NCBI RefSeq assembly: GCF_001184025.1
Contig: NZ_BBYG01000009.1
Coordinates: forward strand, 372,001 to 436,000
Direction of reading: 5' to 3'
Source of the DNA: Streptomyces maremycinicus
GTDB taxonomy: Bacteria > Actinomycetota > Actinomycetes > Streptomycetales > Streptomycetaceae
DNA length: 64,000 nt
The translations under genes and the position numbers were made by a program. The first letter of the stretch is position 1. Every line of letters begins with the position of its first letter. Positions 40,216 to 50,046 of this stretch are shown here, one piece after another. The notes beneath the pieces are model-generated. The model was given only the letters and a program-made list of their open reading frames with translations, did no database searches and was not told the DNA's origin.

Positions 40216-40859
40216 TTCGCCACCTCGAGGTCGGGTACGACCTTCCGCAGCTCGTCCGCGGAGATCGCACCCGCGCGCAGCAGCAGCGGCACCTCGCGGC
40301 TGACGTCCACGATCGAGGAGGGGACGTTGCCGGGGGTGGGGCCGCCGTCGAGGTAGACGGAGACGGAGTCGCCGAGCATCTCCTGGGCGTAGTCGCAGTT
40401 CTCCGGCGCCGGGTGTCCGGTCAGGTTCGCCGAGGACACCGCCATCGGGCCGACCTCGGTCAGCAGCTCGATGGCGACCGGGTGCAGCGGCATACGGACG
40501 GCGACCGTGCCGCGGGTGTCGCCCAGGTCCCACTGGAGGGACGGCTGGTGCTTGGCGACGAGCGTCAGCGCGCCCGGCCAGAACGCGTCGACCAGTTCCC
40601 AGGCCATCTCGGAGAAGTCCGTGACGAGCCCGTGCAGGGTGTTCGGGGAGCCGATGAGGACGGGGGTGGGCATGTTGCGGCCCCGGCCCTTGGCCGCCAG
40701 GAGGTCGGCGACGGCCTCCGAGGAGAACGCGTCGGCGCCGATGCCGTACACCGTGTCGGTCGGGAGGACCACGAGTTCGCCACGGCGGACGGCGGACGCG
40801 GCCTCGCGCAGACCGGTCACGCGGTCGGTCGCGTCGTTGGTGTCGTATCGCCGTGCCAT
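40212..40859 (-). CDS. L-threonylcarbamoyladenylate synthase (Sua5/YwlC)
   Basis: This 215-residue YrdC-domain enzyme makes threonylcarbamoyl-AMP for the t6A37 modification of ANN-decoding tRNAs. Motifs: PTDTVYGIGADAFS, KGRGRNMPTPVLIGS, FWPGALTLVAKH and AVSSANLTGHPAP. Length equals the single-domain YrdC/short Sua5 form. It lies in a translation-fidelity cluster with prmC and prfA (54 bp downstream of prmC) and its stop is shared with the next gene's TTG. Confidence 0.93.
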   Translation of the reverse strand: MARRYDTNDATDRVTGLREAASAVRRGELVVLPTDTVYGIGADAFSSEAVADLLAAKGRGRNMPTPVLIGSPNTLHGLVTDFSEMAWELVDAFWPGALTLVAKHQPSLQWDLGDTRGTVAVRMPLHPVAIELLTEVGPMAVSSANLTGHPAPENCDYAQEMLGDSVSVYLDGGPTPGNVPSSIVDVSREVPLLLRAGAISADELRKVVPDLEVAN

Positions 40860-40912
40860 CTAGCGGGCCTCCTCGTACACGTACTGCTGCGGGTCGAAAG
40901 TGCGGGCCGCGC

Positions 40913-41758
40913 TCACGGCGTCGCCCGGCGGGCGGTCGCGAAGCGCGGGCGCTTGTTCAGGTCGGGGTGGTCGGCCGCGTCGGCCCAGCCCCGCTCCTCG
41001 GTGAAGATCCACGGCACCTGGCCGCCCTGGGTGTCGGCGTGCTCGATGACGACGACCCCGCCGGGGCGCAGCAGCCGGTGCGCGGTGCGCTCGATGCCGC
41101 GGATCAGGTCGAGGCCGTCCTCCCCCGAGAACAGGGCGAGTTCGGGGTCGTAGTCGCGGGCCTCGGGCGCCACGTACTCCCACTCGGTGAGCGGGATGTA
41201 CGGGGGGTTGGAGATGACCAGGTCGACCTGGCCGTCGAGGTCGCGGAAGGCGTCCAGGGCGTCGCCCTGACGCAGGTCGACCCTGGACCCCTCCGTGTTC
41301 TTGCGCGTCCAGCGCAGGGCGTCCTCGGACAGCTCCACGGCGTGCACCCGGGAGCGCGGCACCTCCTGGGCGAGGGCGAGCGCGATGGCGCCGCTGCCGG
41401 TGCACAGGTCGACGATGCGGGGCTCGACGACGTCCATGGCGCGTACCGCGTCTATGGCCCAGCCGACCACGGACTCGGTCTCGGGGCGCGGTACGAAGAC
41501 ACCGGGGCCGACCTGGAGCTCCAGGTACCGGAAGAAGGCGCGTCCGGTGATGTGCTGGAGCGGCTCGCGCTGCTCCCGCCGGGCGATGGTCTCCCAGTAC
41601 CGGGCGTCGAAGTCGGAGTCCTTCACGGAGTGGAGCTCACCGCGCTTCACGCCGTGCACGAACGCGGCGAGCTCCTCCGCGTCGTTGCGCGGCGAGGGCA
41701 CGCCGGCGTCGGCCAGCCGCTGGGTGGCCTGGGCCACCTCTGCGAGCAGCAGGTTCAC
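40913..41758 (-). CDS. prmC: release factor glutamine methyltransferase PrmC
   Basis: This 281-residue SAM-dependent enzyme methylates the Gln of the GGQ motif in RF1 and RF2. Visible: VDLCTGSGAIALALAQ (SAM motif I), LVISNPPYIPL (NPPY substrate site), and an N-terminal helical release-factor docking domain. GTG at 41758 has a strong GGAGG site. It follows prfA, its substrate gene, by 51 bp. Confidence 0.95.
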   Translation of the reverse strand: MNLLLAEVAQATQRLADAGVPSPRNDAEELAAFVHGVKRGELHSVKDSDFDARYWETIARREQREPLQHITGRAFFRYLELQVGPGVFVPRPETESVVGWAIDAVRAMDVVEPRIVDLCTGSGAIALALAQEVPRSRVHAVELSEDALRWTRKNTEGSRVDLRQGDALDAFRDLDGQVDLVISNPPYIPLTEWEYVAPEARDYDPELALFSGEDGLDLIRGIERTAHRLLRPGGVVVIEHADTQGGQVPWIFTEERGWADAADHPDLNKRPRFATARRATP

Positions 41759-41809
41759 GCAAGTCCTCCGTGTCGTACTCGTCGTGCGTACGTCCTACAA
41801 CGACAACGC

Positions 41810-42886
41810 CTACGCGGCCGCGAGCTTCGCGGCCGAGTCCGCGTCGACGCAGGCCTGGATCACCGCGTCGAGGTCGCCGTCCAGGACCTGGTCCAGGTTG
41901 TACGACTTGAAGCCGACGCGGTGGTCCGAGATGCGGTTCTCCGGGAAGTTGTACGTGCGGATCTTCTCGGAGCGGTCGACGGTGCGGACCTGGCTGCGGC
42001 GGGCGTCGGCGGCCTCCCGCTCCGCTTCCTCCTGCGCCGCCGCGAGCAGCCTGGAGCGCAGGATACGCATCGCCTGCTCCTTGTTCTGAAGCTGGCTCTT
42101 CTCGTTCTGGCAGGAAGCGACGACTCCGGTGGGAATGTGCGTGATGCGCACGGCGGAGTCGGTGGTGTTGACGGACTGCCCGCCGGGCCCGGAGGACCGG
42201 TAGACGTCGATGCGGAGGTCGTTGGCGTTGATCTCGACGTCGACCTCCTCGGCCTCGGGCGTCACGAGCACGCCGGCGGCGGAGGTGTGGATCCGCCCCT
42301 GGGACTCGGTCGCGGGCACGCGCTGCACCCGGTGCACGCCGCCTTCGTACTTCATCCGCGCCCAGACGCCCTGTCCGGGCTCGGTGGCCCCCTGCCCGCC
42401 CTTGGTCTTCACCGCGACCTGGACGTCCTTGTAGCCGCCCAGCTCGGACTCGGTCGCGTCGATGATCTCGGTCTTCCAGCCGACGCGCTCGGCGTAGCGG
42501 AGGTACATGCGCAGCAGGTCGCCGGCGAACAGCGCCGACTCGTCGCCGCCCGCGCCCGCCTTGATCTCGAGGATGACGTCCTTGTCGTCGGACGGGTCCC
42601 GGGGCACGAGCAGCAGCCGCAGCTTCTCCGTGAGCTCCTCGCGCTGCTTCTCCAGCTCCTTCACCTCGGCGGCGAAGTCCGGATCGGCGGAGGCGAACTC
42701 ACGCGCGGTCTCGACGTCGTCGCCGGTCTGCTTCCAGGAGCGGTACGTGCCGACGATGGGGGTCAGCTCGGCGTAGCGCTTGTTCAGCTTGCGCGCGTTG
42801 GCCTGGTCGGCGTGGACCGACGGGTCGGCGAGCTTCTTCTCCAGGTCGGCGTGCTCTCCGAGCAGCTCCTCGACGGCCTCGAACAT
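41810..42886 (-). CDS. prfA: peptide chain release factor 1
   Basis: This 358-residue factor terminates translation at UAA and UAG. The GGQ tripeptide is in [17 protein letters not shown], the stop-codon-reading PxT is in [16 protein letters not shown], and [13 protein letters not shown] lies in domain 2. The ATG at 42886 has an AGGAG site; frame upstream is not coding. It lies 108 bp after rpmE. Confidence 0.96.
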   Translation of the reverse strand: MFEAVEELLGEHADLEKKLADPSVHADQANARKLNKRYAELTPIVGTYRSWKQTGDDVETAREFASADPDFAAEVKELEKQREELTEKLRLLLVPRDPSDDKDVILEIKAGAGGDESALFAGDLLRMYLRYAERVGWKTEIIDATESELGGYKDVQVAVKTKGGQGATEPGQGVWARMKYEGGVHRVQRVPATESQGRIHTSAAGVLVTPEAEEVDVEINANDLRIDVYRSSGPGGQSVNTTDSAVRITHIPTGVVASCQNEKSQLQNKEQAMRILRSRLLAAAQEEAEREAADARRSQVRTVDRSEKIRTYNFPENRISDHRVGFKSYNLDQVLDGDLDAVIQACVDADSAAKLAAA

Positions 42887-42994
42887 GATGCGCTCCTGAA
42901 TGACGTGCGTGGGGGAAGGGCGGGCGACCAAAAACGCCGGTCCCGGCGTGCCCCTGGGCGGGGACACTGCCGTGGACCGGCGAAATGGGGCTCG

Positions 42995-43219
42995 CTACTT
43001 CTTGGAGCCGGCGGGCGCCTTGCCGAAGCGGGCCTCGAAGCGGGCCACACGGCCACCGGTGTCGAGGATCTTCTGCTTGCCCGTGTAGAACGGGTGGCAC
43101 TCGGAGCAGACGTCGGCGCGGATGGAACCGCTCTCGATCGTGCTACGGGTGGTGAACGAGGCGCCACAGGTGCAGCTGACCTGCGTCTCGACGTACTCGG
43201 GGTGGATGTCGCGCTTCAA
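42995..43219 (-). CDS. rpmE: 50S ribosomal protein L31 (zinc form)
   Basis: This 74-residue zinc-ribbon ribosomal protein has Cys16, Cys18, Cys38 and Cys41 ([19 protein letters not shown]), i.e. the C+ zinc-binding form. Streptomyces often also encode a zinc-free paralogue induced by Zur; this is the zinc-replete version. TTG at 43219 is the start, with AGGAGA 5 bp upstream. Confidence 0.95.
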   Translation of the reverse strand: MKRDIHPEYVETQVSCTCGASFTTRSTIESGSIRADVCSECHPFYTGKQKILDTGGRVARFEARFGKAPAGSKK

Positions 43220-43368
43220 GGTGTCTCCTAGTTTCGGGAGGGCGCCGGGTCGCTGCCGCGGGATACGGCAAACGTGAACCGGAGCCGACGTACCAGTCTG
43301 CCAGCACTGGCCGCATCCCCCAAAACCGGGGGGCGGGAGGATCTATTCCCCTCGGTGCTCCGAGCACC

Positions 43369-44508
43369 TCAGGACGAGGTCACGACGCCCGCCGCCTCGC
43401 CCGTGGCGGTGCCCTCGGTGGCGGACTTCGGGATGGGCCGGTCGTTCTTCAGGGCCGTCCACACCTGTGCGGCCTTGGCCTCGGCGACGATGACCCGGTT
43501 GAGGTTGGAGGGGTCGTACCGGACCGGCATCGTGACCATGTTCATGTTGTCGGCGCTGATGCCCTTGAGTCCGTTCGCGAAGGACATCAGGGAGTTCAGC
43601 GAGCCGAGCCGGGAATCCGCCGTGACGGCCTTGGTCGCGGTGTCGGCGAGGTCGTAGAGCTTGGTGCCGCTGGTGAACAGGCCGACGTGCTTGACCTGGT
43701 TGACCAGGGCCTTGATGAAGGCCTGCTGGAGCTGGATGCGGCCGAGGTCTGAGCCGTCGCCGACGCCGTGCCGGGTGCGGACCAGGCCGAGGGCCTGCTC
43801 GCCGGTGAGGGTGTGTGTGCCGGCCTTGAGCTTCAGATGGCTGTCGGGGTCGTCGATGGCCTTGGTCGTGGTGACCTCGACGCCGCCGAGTTCGTCGATG
43901 AGCTTCTCGAATCCGGAGAAGTCGACTTCCAGGTAGTGGTCCATGCGGACGCCGCTCATCGACTCGACCGTCTTCACCGCGCAGGCCGCGCCGCCCGTCG
44001 AGTACGCCGAGTTGAACATCACGTCGGACGCGGCGTCGTGCGTGGTGCCGCTGGTGTCGGTACAGGCGGGGCGGTCTATGAGCGTGTCGCGCGGTATGGA
44101 GACCACGCTGGCCTTCTTGTGGCCCTCGTACACGTGGATGATCATCGCGGTGTCGGAGCGGGCGCTGCCGTCGTCCGTGCCGCCGCCGAGCTTCTTGTTG
44201 CTGCCGGAGCGGGTGTCCGAGCCCAGCACGAGGATGTTCTCGGAGCCGTTGTCGACCTTGGTGGGCCGGTCGGCGCCCAGGGCCTGGTCGATGTCGACGC
44301 TCTTGATGTTGCCGTTGAGCTTGAAGTAGAGGTAGCCGACGCCGGTGCCACCCAGCGCGACGACGCCCGCGGAGGTCCACGCGGCGATCAGCACGCCCTT
44401 GCGTCGGCCGCGATGCCTGCGGTGGCGCGGACCACCGCTGCCGGCCGCCCCGCTCGTTGTGCCGGCCTCACCCGGGGTACCGGGCTCCGGCGTGCTCTCG
44501 GCGGACAT
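43369..44508 (-). CDS. LytR-CpsA-Psr (LCP) family cell-wall glycopolymer transferase
   Basis: This 379-residue membrane-anchored protein has a basic cytoplasmic head (RHRRHRGRRKG), one helix (~39-61) and an extracellular LCP domain with ILVLGSDTRSG, RSDTAMIIHVYEGHKKASVVSIPRDT, and DLGRIQLQQAFIKAL. LCP enzymes transfer glycopolymers from undecaprenyl carriers onto peptidoglycan. The WecA/TagO-like gene 5 kb away may make the lipid-linked precursor of the same pathway (inference). It is downstream of the protease gene but separated by tandem terminators. Confidence 0.92.
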   Translation of the reverse strand: MSAESTPEPGTPGEAGTTSGAAGSGGPRHRRHRGRRKGVLIAAWTSAGVVALGGTGVGYLYFKLNGNIKSVDIDQALGADRPTKVDNGSENILVLGSDTRSGSNKKLGGGTDDGSARSDTAMIIHVYEGHKKASVVSIPRDTLIDRPACTDTSGTTHDAASDVMFNSAYSTGGAACAVKTVESMSGVRMDHYLEVDFSGFEKLIDELGGVEVTTTKAIDDPDSHLKLKAGTHTLTGEQALGLVRTRHGVGDGSDLGRIQLQQAFIKALVNQVKHVGLFTSGTKLYDLADTATKAVTADSRLGSLNSLMSFANGLKGISADNMNMVTMPVRYDPSNLNRVIVAEAKAAQVWTALKNDRPIPKSATEGTATGEAAGVVTSS

Positions 44509-44586
44509 GTGCTCCTCTGTTCTCGTGCGACCTCACCATCGTCACTCCGCCGGGTCAGACGGGGAAACTCGGGACAGGGTTGCACA

Positions 44587-44659
44587 ACGCCCCGTGCCCG
44601 GTCCGCGATGGACCGGGCACGGGGCGTGACGCGGGTGAGCGGGGCTCACCCCCGCTCAC
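44587..44659 (-). terminator. tandem terminators between protease and LCP genes
   Basis: A perfect 18-bp stem (ACGCCCCGTGCCCGGTCC, 44587-44604 with 44610-44627) and a perfect 10-bp stem (GTGAGCGGGG, 44635-44644 with 44650-44659) lie downstream of the protease gene, isolating it from the LCP gene. Confidence 0.85.
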
Positions 44660-44677
44660 CTGCGCGTTCGGCCGGAC

Positions 44678-46483
44678 TCAGCCGAACAGGTCGTACTGCT
44701 TGTAAGTCGTCCCGAGTGAGACCCTTGTGGCAAAGATCGCAGTGGTGGCCTTTCCGGTGCCCTTGTACAGGTACAGGGTGCCCGCCGGGGTACGGGCCAG
44801 CAGGTCGGCCAGACCGTCGCCGTTGACGTCTCCGACGGCGGCGATGACGTTGTACGTCGTGTTGGTCCAGGTGGCGACCTTGATACGGGCCGCGAAGGCG
44901 CTCGTGGCGGTGCCGTTGCCCTTGTAGAGGTAGACCGCGCCGTTGGCCTTGTCGCGGGCGATCAGGTCCGTCTTGCCGTCGAAGCTGAAGTCGCCGTGAC
45001 CGCGCACGACGTTGTAGGCGTTCCAGCCCGTGCCGTTCTTGACGGGCGCGGCGAAGGTGCCGTTGCCCTTGCCCGGGTAGACCCAGAGCGCGCCGGCCGA
45101 GTCCACGGCGAGCAGGTCCGGAAGGTAGTCGCCCGTGACGTCGCCGGGGGCGACGATCTGGGTGCGGGTCTTCCAGTTGTCACCGATCAGCTTGGTCGCC
45201 CAGGTCCCGCTGACGGGCACCCAGTGCTTCCAGAAGACGTCGCCGTCCGAGGCGCGGCGCAGGATCAGGTCCTGGTGGCCGTCCCGGTCCAGGTCGGTCT
45301 GGACGACGAGGTTGTAGGCGCTCATGGAGCCCCAGGAGTCGCCGCCCGCCAGCGAGGTGCCCTTGGAGTACAGGTCGCGCGCGACCTTGGTGGACGCGTT
45401 GCGCACCCATACGTCGGCGAGGTGGTCGTAGTTCAGGTTGGTGTCGTCCATGCGCGGGTAGGCGCTGGCGGCGTACGTGGAGATCTTGCTGAAGACGCTG
45501 TACGCGCCGCTCTCGACGCAGTCCTTGACGCCCCAGGAGACGACGCCCACGATGCGGTTCTCGCCGGCCGCGTTCTTGACGATCAGCGGGCCGCCGGAGT
45601 CGCCGTTGCAGGCGGTGGTGGTGCCCGTGTCGCTGCCGGTGGCGGGCGTGCCCGCGCACACCATGTGGCCCTTGAGGTAGTCGGCGCCGTAGTAGCCCGA
45701 GCAGGTGGTGTTCGACTGGATCGGCAGCTCGGCCGTCTTCAGGGTGTCGGAGATGTCCTGCGTGGCGGAGCTGGTGCGTCCCCAGCCGTACAGCGTGGCC
45801 TTGGTGCCGGTCGCGTACGAGGCGCTGTCGGTGTTCGTGGTCATCTTGATCGGCGCGGCCGTGACCGGCGTCTCCAGCGTCAGCACCGCGACGTCGTTGT
45901 CGAGCGTCGTGTCGCTGTACGACCAGTGGTTCCACTGCCGCGAGACGAACGAGACGGTGCCGCCGTGCGTGTTGCCGTCGGCGGACAGCAGTTGCGTGCT
46001 GCCCGTGATGACGAAGCCGTTGGCGTACCAGTTGTAGCCCTTGATGCAGTGCGCGGCGGTGAGGATCTTCGTCGGCGAGATCACGGAGCCACCGCAGAAG
46101 AAGCCGATGTCGTCGCTGGTGGTGTCGGTGCCCCGGTCGTCGGAGTACCAGAGCTGGGCCATCCAGGGCGCGGTGGCGATCGTCGTCGTGGTGCCGCCGA
46201 TGATCTTCGGATTGATCTTGCTCGGGCTTGCGCTCGCGCTCAGGGACTCCTTGGCGCTCGACCCGGGTGTCTCGTCACCGGTGACGGCGAGAGCGGCCCG
46301 CTCCTTGAGCTCCTCGGCCGACATCGTCCGTGCGGGCGCCCGCGTCGGCGGCGCCTCGGCGGCCTCGGCCGAGGACAGGAACAGCGCTCCGGCGACCGCG
46401 GCGGCCAGACCGGCCGCGGCGACGGGCAGCGCGATCCGTATCCGGCGTCTGTGACGACCGCCCCCTGACGTGGCTGTACCCAC
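44678..46483 (-). CDS. secreted S1 family serine protease with FG-GAP/VCBS repeats
   Basis: This 601-residue exported protein has a basic signal peptide (~1-43), a propeptide, the activation site IIGG (94-97), then a chymotrypsin-fold domain with His145 (TAAHC), Asp197 (DNDVAV) and Ser296 (CNGDSGGPL). The S1-pocket residue six before Ser296 is Thr290, not the Asp of true trypsins, suggesting non-tryptic specificity. A C-terminal ~230-residue propeller of FG-GAP/VCBS repeats (GDVNGDGLADLL) may bind ligands or matrix. GTG start. Its place between rho and the LCP gene looks strain-specific (inference). Confidence 0.9.
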   Translation of the reverse strand: MGTATSGGGRHRRRIRIALPVAAAGLAAAVAGALFLSSAEAAEAPPTRAPARTMSAEELKERAALAVTGDETPGSSAKESLSASASPSKINPKIIGGTTTTIATAPWMAQLWYSDDRGTDTTSDDIGFFCGGSVISPTKILTAAHCIKGYNWYANGFVITGSTQLLSADGNTHGGTVSFVSRQWNHWSYSDTTLDNDVAVLTLETPVTAAPIKMTTNTDSASYATGTKATLYGWGRTSSATQDISDTLKTAELPIQSNTTCSGYYGADYLKGHMVCAGTPATGSDTGTTTACNGDSGGPLIVKNAAGENRIVGVVSWGVKDCVESGAYSVFSKISTYAASAYPRMDDTNLNYDHLADVWVRNASTKVARDLYSKGTSLAGGDSWGSMSAYNLVVQTDLDRDGHQDLILRRASDGDVFWKHWVPVSGTWATKLIGDNWKTRTQIVAPGDVTGDYLPDLLAVDSAGALWVYPGKGNGTFAAPVKNGTGWNAYNVVRGHGDFSFDGKTDLIARDKANGAVYLYKGNGTATSAFAARIKVATWTNTTYNVIAAVGDVNGDGLADLLARTPAGTLYLYKGTGKATTAIFATRVSLGTTYKQYDLFG

Positions 46484-46571
46484 TCAAGTCCCCCCTCGGG
46501 ATCAGTGATTGCGACGCAGTTCGAATCTGAGAATTGCGTGAAGGGCGCGATCGTATCCCGCGGGTACGACA

Positions 46572-46613
46572 CGACCGAGGGCCACCCCCCGTGCGGGGAG
46601 TGGCCCTCGGTCG
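46572..46613 (-). terminator. intrinsic terminator of rho
   Basis: CGACCGAGGGCCA (46572-46584) pairs with 46601-46613; inner GC pairs extend the stem to a short loop. It lies 26 bp after the rho stop. Confidence 0.75.
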
Positions 46614-46638
46614 ATATCCGGCGAAGCCGGGCGGGTCG

Positions 46639-48696
46639 TCAGTCGTTGTTGCCCGTCGACGGCGTCGTCTTCTGGATCTGCATCAGGAACTCGCCGTTCG
46701 ACTTCGTCTGCTTCATCTTGTCGAGGAGCAGCTCGATCGCCTGCTGCTGGTCGAGCGCGTGCAGCACCCGGCGCAGCTTCCAGGTGACGGCGAGCTCCTC
46801 GTTGCCGAGCAGGATCTCTTCCTTACGGGTACCGGACGCGTCGACGTCCACCGCCGGGAAGATGCGCTTGTCGGCGAGCTTGCGGTCGAGCTTGAGCTCC
46901 ATGTTGCCGGTGCCCTTGAACTCCTCGAAGATCACCTCGTCCATGCGGGACCCGGTGTCCACCAGAGCGGTGGCGAGGATGGTCAGCGAGCCGCCGTCCT
47001 CGATGTTGCGGGCCGCACCGAAGAAGCGCTTCGGCGGGTACAGGGCGGTCGAGTCGACACCACCGGACAGGATGCGGCCGGAGGCCGGGGCGGCGAGGTT
47101 GTACGCACGGCCCAGACGCGTGATCGAGTCGAGCAGCACGACGACGTCGTGGCCCAGCTCCACCAGACGCTTGGCGCGCTCGATGGCGAGCTCGGCGACC
47201 GTGGTGTGGTCCTCGGCCGGGCGGTCGAAGGTCGAGGAGATGACCTCGCCCTTGACCGACCGCTGCATGTCGGTGACCTCTTCCGGACGCTCGTCCACCA
47301 GGACGACCATCAGGTGGCACTCGGGGTTGTTGTGCGTGATCGCGTTGGCGATCGCCTGCATGATCATGGTCTTGCCGGTCTTCGGCGGGGCCACGATCAG
47401 ACCGCGCTGGCCCTTACCGATCGGCGACACGAGGTCGATGATGCGGGTGGTGAGCACGCCCGGGTCCGTCTCCAGGCGGAGGCGGTCCTGCGGGTAGAGC
47501 GGGGTGAGCTTGTTGAACTCCGGCCGCCCGCGCCCGGAGTCGGGCGCCATGCCGTTGGTGGAGTCCAGGCGGACGAGCGCGTTGAACTTCTCGCGCCGCT
47601 CGCCGTCCTTGGGCTGACGGACCGCGCCGGTGACGTGGTCGCCCTTGCGCAGGCCGTTCTTGCGGACCTGGGCGAGCGAGACGTACACGTCGTTGGGGCC
47701 CGGCAGGTAACCCGACGTCCGGATGAAGGCGTAGTTGTCGAGGATGTCCAGGATGCCCGCGACGGGGATCAGGACGTCGTCGTCGGCGACCTGCGGCTCG
47801 GCGGCGCCGATCTCGTCACGCCCGCGACGGCCGCGGCGGTCGCGGTAACGGCCGCGCCGGCCACGCCGTCCGTCGCCGAACTCGTCGTCGTCCTGGGGGC
47901 CGTTGTCGCGCTGCTGGCGGTCCTGACGGCCGCCGCCCTGCTGCTGACCCTGCTGCTGGCCGCCGCCGCGCTGCTGCTGGCCGCCACCCTGCTGGTCGTC
48001 GCCCTTGCGACGGTCACCGCGGTCACCGCGGTCGCCACGCTCACCGCGGTCGCGGTCGCGGCCACGCTCACGGCGGTCACGGCGGCGGCCCTCGCCACCG
48101 TCGACGTCACCCTTGGCGTCGCCCTGCGACTGCGCCTGGGTCTCGGCCTGCGCCGGGGCGGCCGTCTCGGTCCGCGTGGCGGCCTTCGCCTCGGCGACGA
48201 CCGTCTCCGGGCTGCCCGCGTCGGCGGTGGCACGGCGGCGACGGCGCTCGGTGGGCGCGTCGTTGCTGGCCGGCTGGCCGGGGATCTCGATCTGCTGCTG
48301 GGCCACGGCCTTCTCGGCGGGGGCCTCGGCCTTGGCGGTGTCCGCCTTCTTCTCGGCGGGCTCGTCGCCGGTGCGCGCCTTGGAGGTGGCGCGGCGCTTG
48401 GGCTTGGTCTCTACGGCGTCCCCGGCGGGGGCTGCCGTGGCCTTGGGAGCGGCTGCTCCGCCGCCCGCCTGCGCCTCCTTGATGACCTCGATCAGCTGGC
48501 TCTTGCGCATACGCGCCGTGCCCCTGATACCGAGGCCGGATGCGACCTGCTGAAGCTCGGCCAGCACCATGCCCTCGAGGCCGGTACCGCGGCGCCGCCG
48601 GGAGCCGGCACCGGTGGCAGGCGCGGAGGCGTCCGTGGCGGGCGCGGCAGCGGTCTCCTCGACACGTGCGCCCATCAGATCGGTGGTGTCGCTCAC
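46639..48696 (-). CDS. rho: transcription termination factor Rho
   Basis: This 685-residue hexameric RNA helicase ends transcription. Rho_N helical domain ~38-76; then a ~220-residue insertion (80-300) first rich in Ala/Lys/Glu, then in Arg/Asp/Gly/Gln ([34 protein letters not shown]), typical of high-GC actinobacterial Rho and probably RNA-binding and disordered; cold-shock RNA-binding domain ([19 protein letters not shown]) from ~321; P-loop PPKTGKT in the C-terminal ATPase. GTG at 48696 has an AAGGA site. It is separated from thrB by 405 bp. Confidence 0.96.
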   Translation of the reverse strand: MSDTTDLMGARVEETAAAPATDASAPATGAGSRRRRGTGLEGMVLAELQQVASGLGIRGTARMRKSQLIEVIKEAQAGGGAAAPKATAAPAGDAVETKPKRRATSKARTGDEPAEKKADTAKAEAPAEKAVAQQQIEIPGQPASNDAPTERRRRRATADAGSPETVVAEAKAATRTETAAPAQAETQAQSQGDAKGDVDGGEGRRRDRRERGRDRDRGERGDRGDRGDRRKGDDQQGGGQQQRGGGQQQGQQQGGGRQDRQQRDNGPQDDDEFGDGRRGRRGRYRDRRGRRGRDEIGAAEPQVADDDVLIPVAGILDILDNYAFIRTSGYLPGPNDVYVSLAQVRKNGLRKGDHVTGAVRQPKDGERREKFNALVRLDSTNGMAPDSGRGRPEFNKLTPLYPQDRLRLETDPGVLTTRIIDLVSPIGKGQRGLIVAPPKTGKTMIMQAIANAITHNNPECHLMVVLVDERPEEVTDMQRSVKGEVISSTFDRPAEDHTTVAELAIERAKRLVELGHDVVVLLDSITRLGRAYNLAAPASGRILSGGVDSTALYPPKRFFGAARNIEDGGSLTILATALVDTGSRMDEVIFEEFKGTGNMELKLDRKLADKRIFPAVDVDASGTRKEEILLGNEELAVTWKLRRVLHALDQQQAIELLLDKMKQTKSNGEFLMQIQKTTPSTGNND

Positions 48697-49101
48697 GAAG
48701 GGTCCTTCCCTGGAGCGGACGTCGGCCTGTCTGGCTCGGCGACCGGTTGTGCTGTCCGACTTCGGTCCTTGCTGTGGCGAAGCCGGGGCGGTGGTCCGCC
48801 AAAGCGGCGGAAGAGAATTTGCTGGTGATGGCGCTACCGCGACGAGCCATGACACTCAGTGTCACGCGGCGTGGTCGCACCGATTCCGGAGCGTGCCCTG
48901 TGGACCACTCAGCGTCGCTGTACTGCGTACTGCCCAGGTACGACGTACGGAACGCAGTGCGGCTTGGGGAGCTCCCGGAAGAATGTCTGTCCCGAAGGGG
49001 GACACGAAGCACCTCGCCATGGTGGGGTCGGGTGCAGACTTGAGATTAACACTACCGGATCCAACAAACATTCCCCCTCTCGAAATCCGGCAACCGTGCG
49101 C
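48697..49101. other. rho upstream region
   Basis: This 405-bp stretch between thrB and rho probably holds the rho promoter and a long leader. An AT-rich patch at ~49040-49080 is the best promoter candidate (TAATCT or TAGTGT on the minus strand), but no convincing -35 box is seen. Long rho leaders are autoregulated in several bacteria; that is only a possibility here. Confidence 0.4.
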
Positions 49102-50046
49102 CTAAATGTCGCCGGAGTGGCTTTCACCAGCGGGCGCTAGCGGCAGGACACACGCGCCCTTCAGGTCCAGGGCCAGGCGGTTCGCGGCCCAGTCCGTGCC
49201 GGCCGAGGCCTCGATCTTGTCCGCGGTACCCGCGTCGGCCAGCGCCATCACGGTGGGTCCGGCGCCGGAGATGACGGCGGGAATCCCGTCCGCGCGCAGT
49301 CGTTCCACCAGTGCCGCGCTCTCGGGCATGGCCGGTGCGCGGTACTCCTGGTGCAGACGGTCCTCGGTGGCGGGCAGCAGCAGTTCGGGGCGCCGGGTGA
49401 GTGCCTCGACGAGCAGTGCGGCCCGGCCGGCGTTGGCGGCGGCGTCGACGTGCGGGACGGAGCGCGGGAGCAGACCGCGCGCGGTCTCGGTGAGGACCGG
49501 CTTCCCGGGCACGAAAACCACCGGAACGATGGAATCGGCGGGCTCCGTCCGGATCGCCCGCGCGGCGCCGGACTCCATCCAGGACAGGGTGAACCCGCCC
49601 AGCAGACAGGCCGCGACGTTGTCCGGGTGGCCCTCGATCTCGGTCGCGAGCTCGAGCAGGGCGGCGTCGTCGAGCTTGTTCTCGCCGCCTATGGTCACCG
49701 CGCGCGCGGCGACGATCCCGGCGCAGATCGCGGCGGAGGAGGAGCCGAGACCCCTGCCGTGCGGGATGCGGTTGGCGCAGACGATCTCCAAGCCGCGCGG
49801 CTGCCCGCCCAGGACGTCGAAGGCGGTGCGCAGGGAGCGGACCAGGAGGTGCTTCTCGTCGCGCGGCAGCGTCGCGCTGCCCTCACCCGCGATGTCGATG
49901 TGCAGCCCGGAGTCGGCCACCCGGACGACGACGTCGTCGTAGAGCCCCAGCGCGAGGCCGAAGGCGTCGAAGCCCGGGCCGAGGTTGGCGCTGGTGGCGG
50001 GAACGCGCACCCGGACGGGGGCGGCGCGGAAGGCGGGACCGGCCAT
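49102..50046 (-). CDS. thrB: homoserine kinase
   Basis: This 314-residue GHMP kinase phosphorylates homoserine in threonine synthesis. Motifs: VRVPATSANLGPGFDAFGLA at the N-terminus, the ATP loop PHGRGLGSSSAAICAG, and AVISGAGPTVMAL near the C-terminus. The ATG at 50046 is chosen; upstream frame is non-coding. It is downstream of thrC but separated by 325 bp and a strong palindrome, so it probably has its own promoter. Confidence 0.95.
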   Translation of the reverse strand: MAGPAFRAAPVRVRVPATSANLGPGFDAFGLALGLYDDVVVRVADSGLHIDIAGEGSATLPRDEKHLLVRSLRTAFDVLGGQPRGLEIVCANRIPHGRGLGSSSAAICAGIVAARAVTIGGENKLDDAALLELATEIEGHPDNVAACLLGGFTLSWMESGAARAIRTEPADSIVPVVFVPGKPVLTETARGLLPRSVPHVDAAANAGRAALLVEALTRRPELLLPATEDRLHQEYRAPAMPESAALVERLRADGIPAVISGAGPTVMALADAGTADKIEASAGTDWAANRLALDLKGACVLPLAPAGESHSGDI

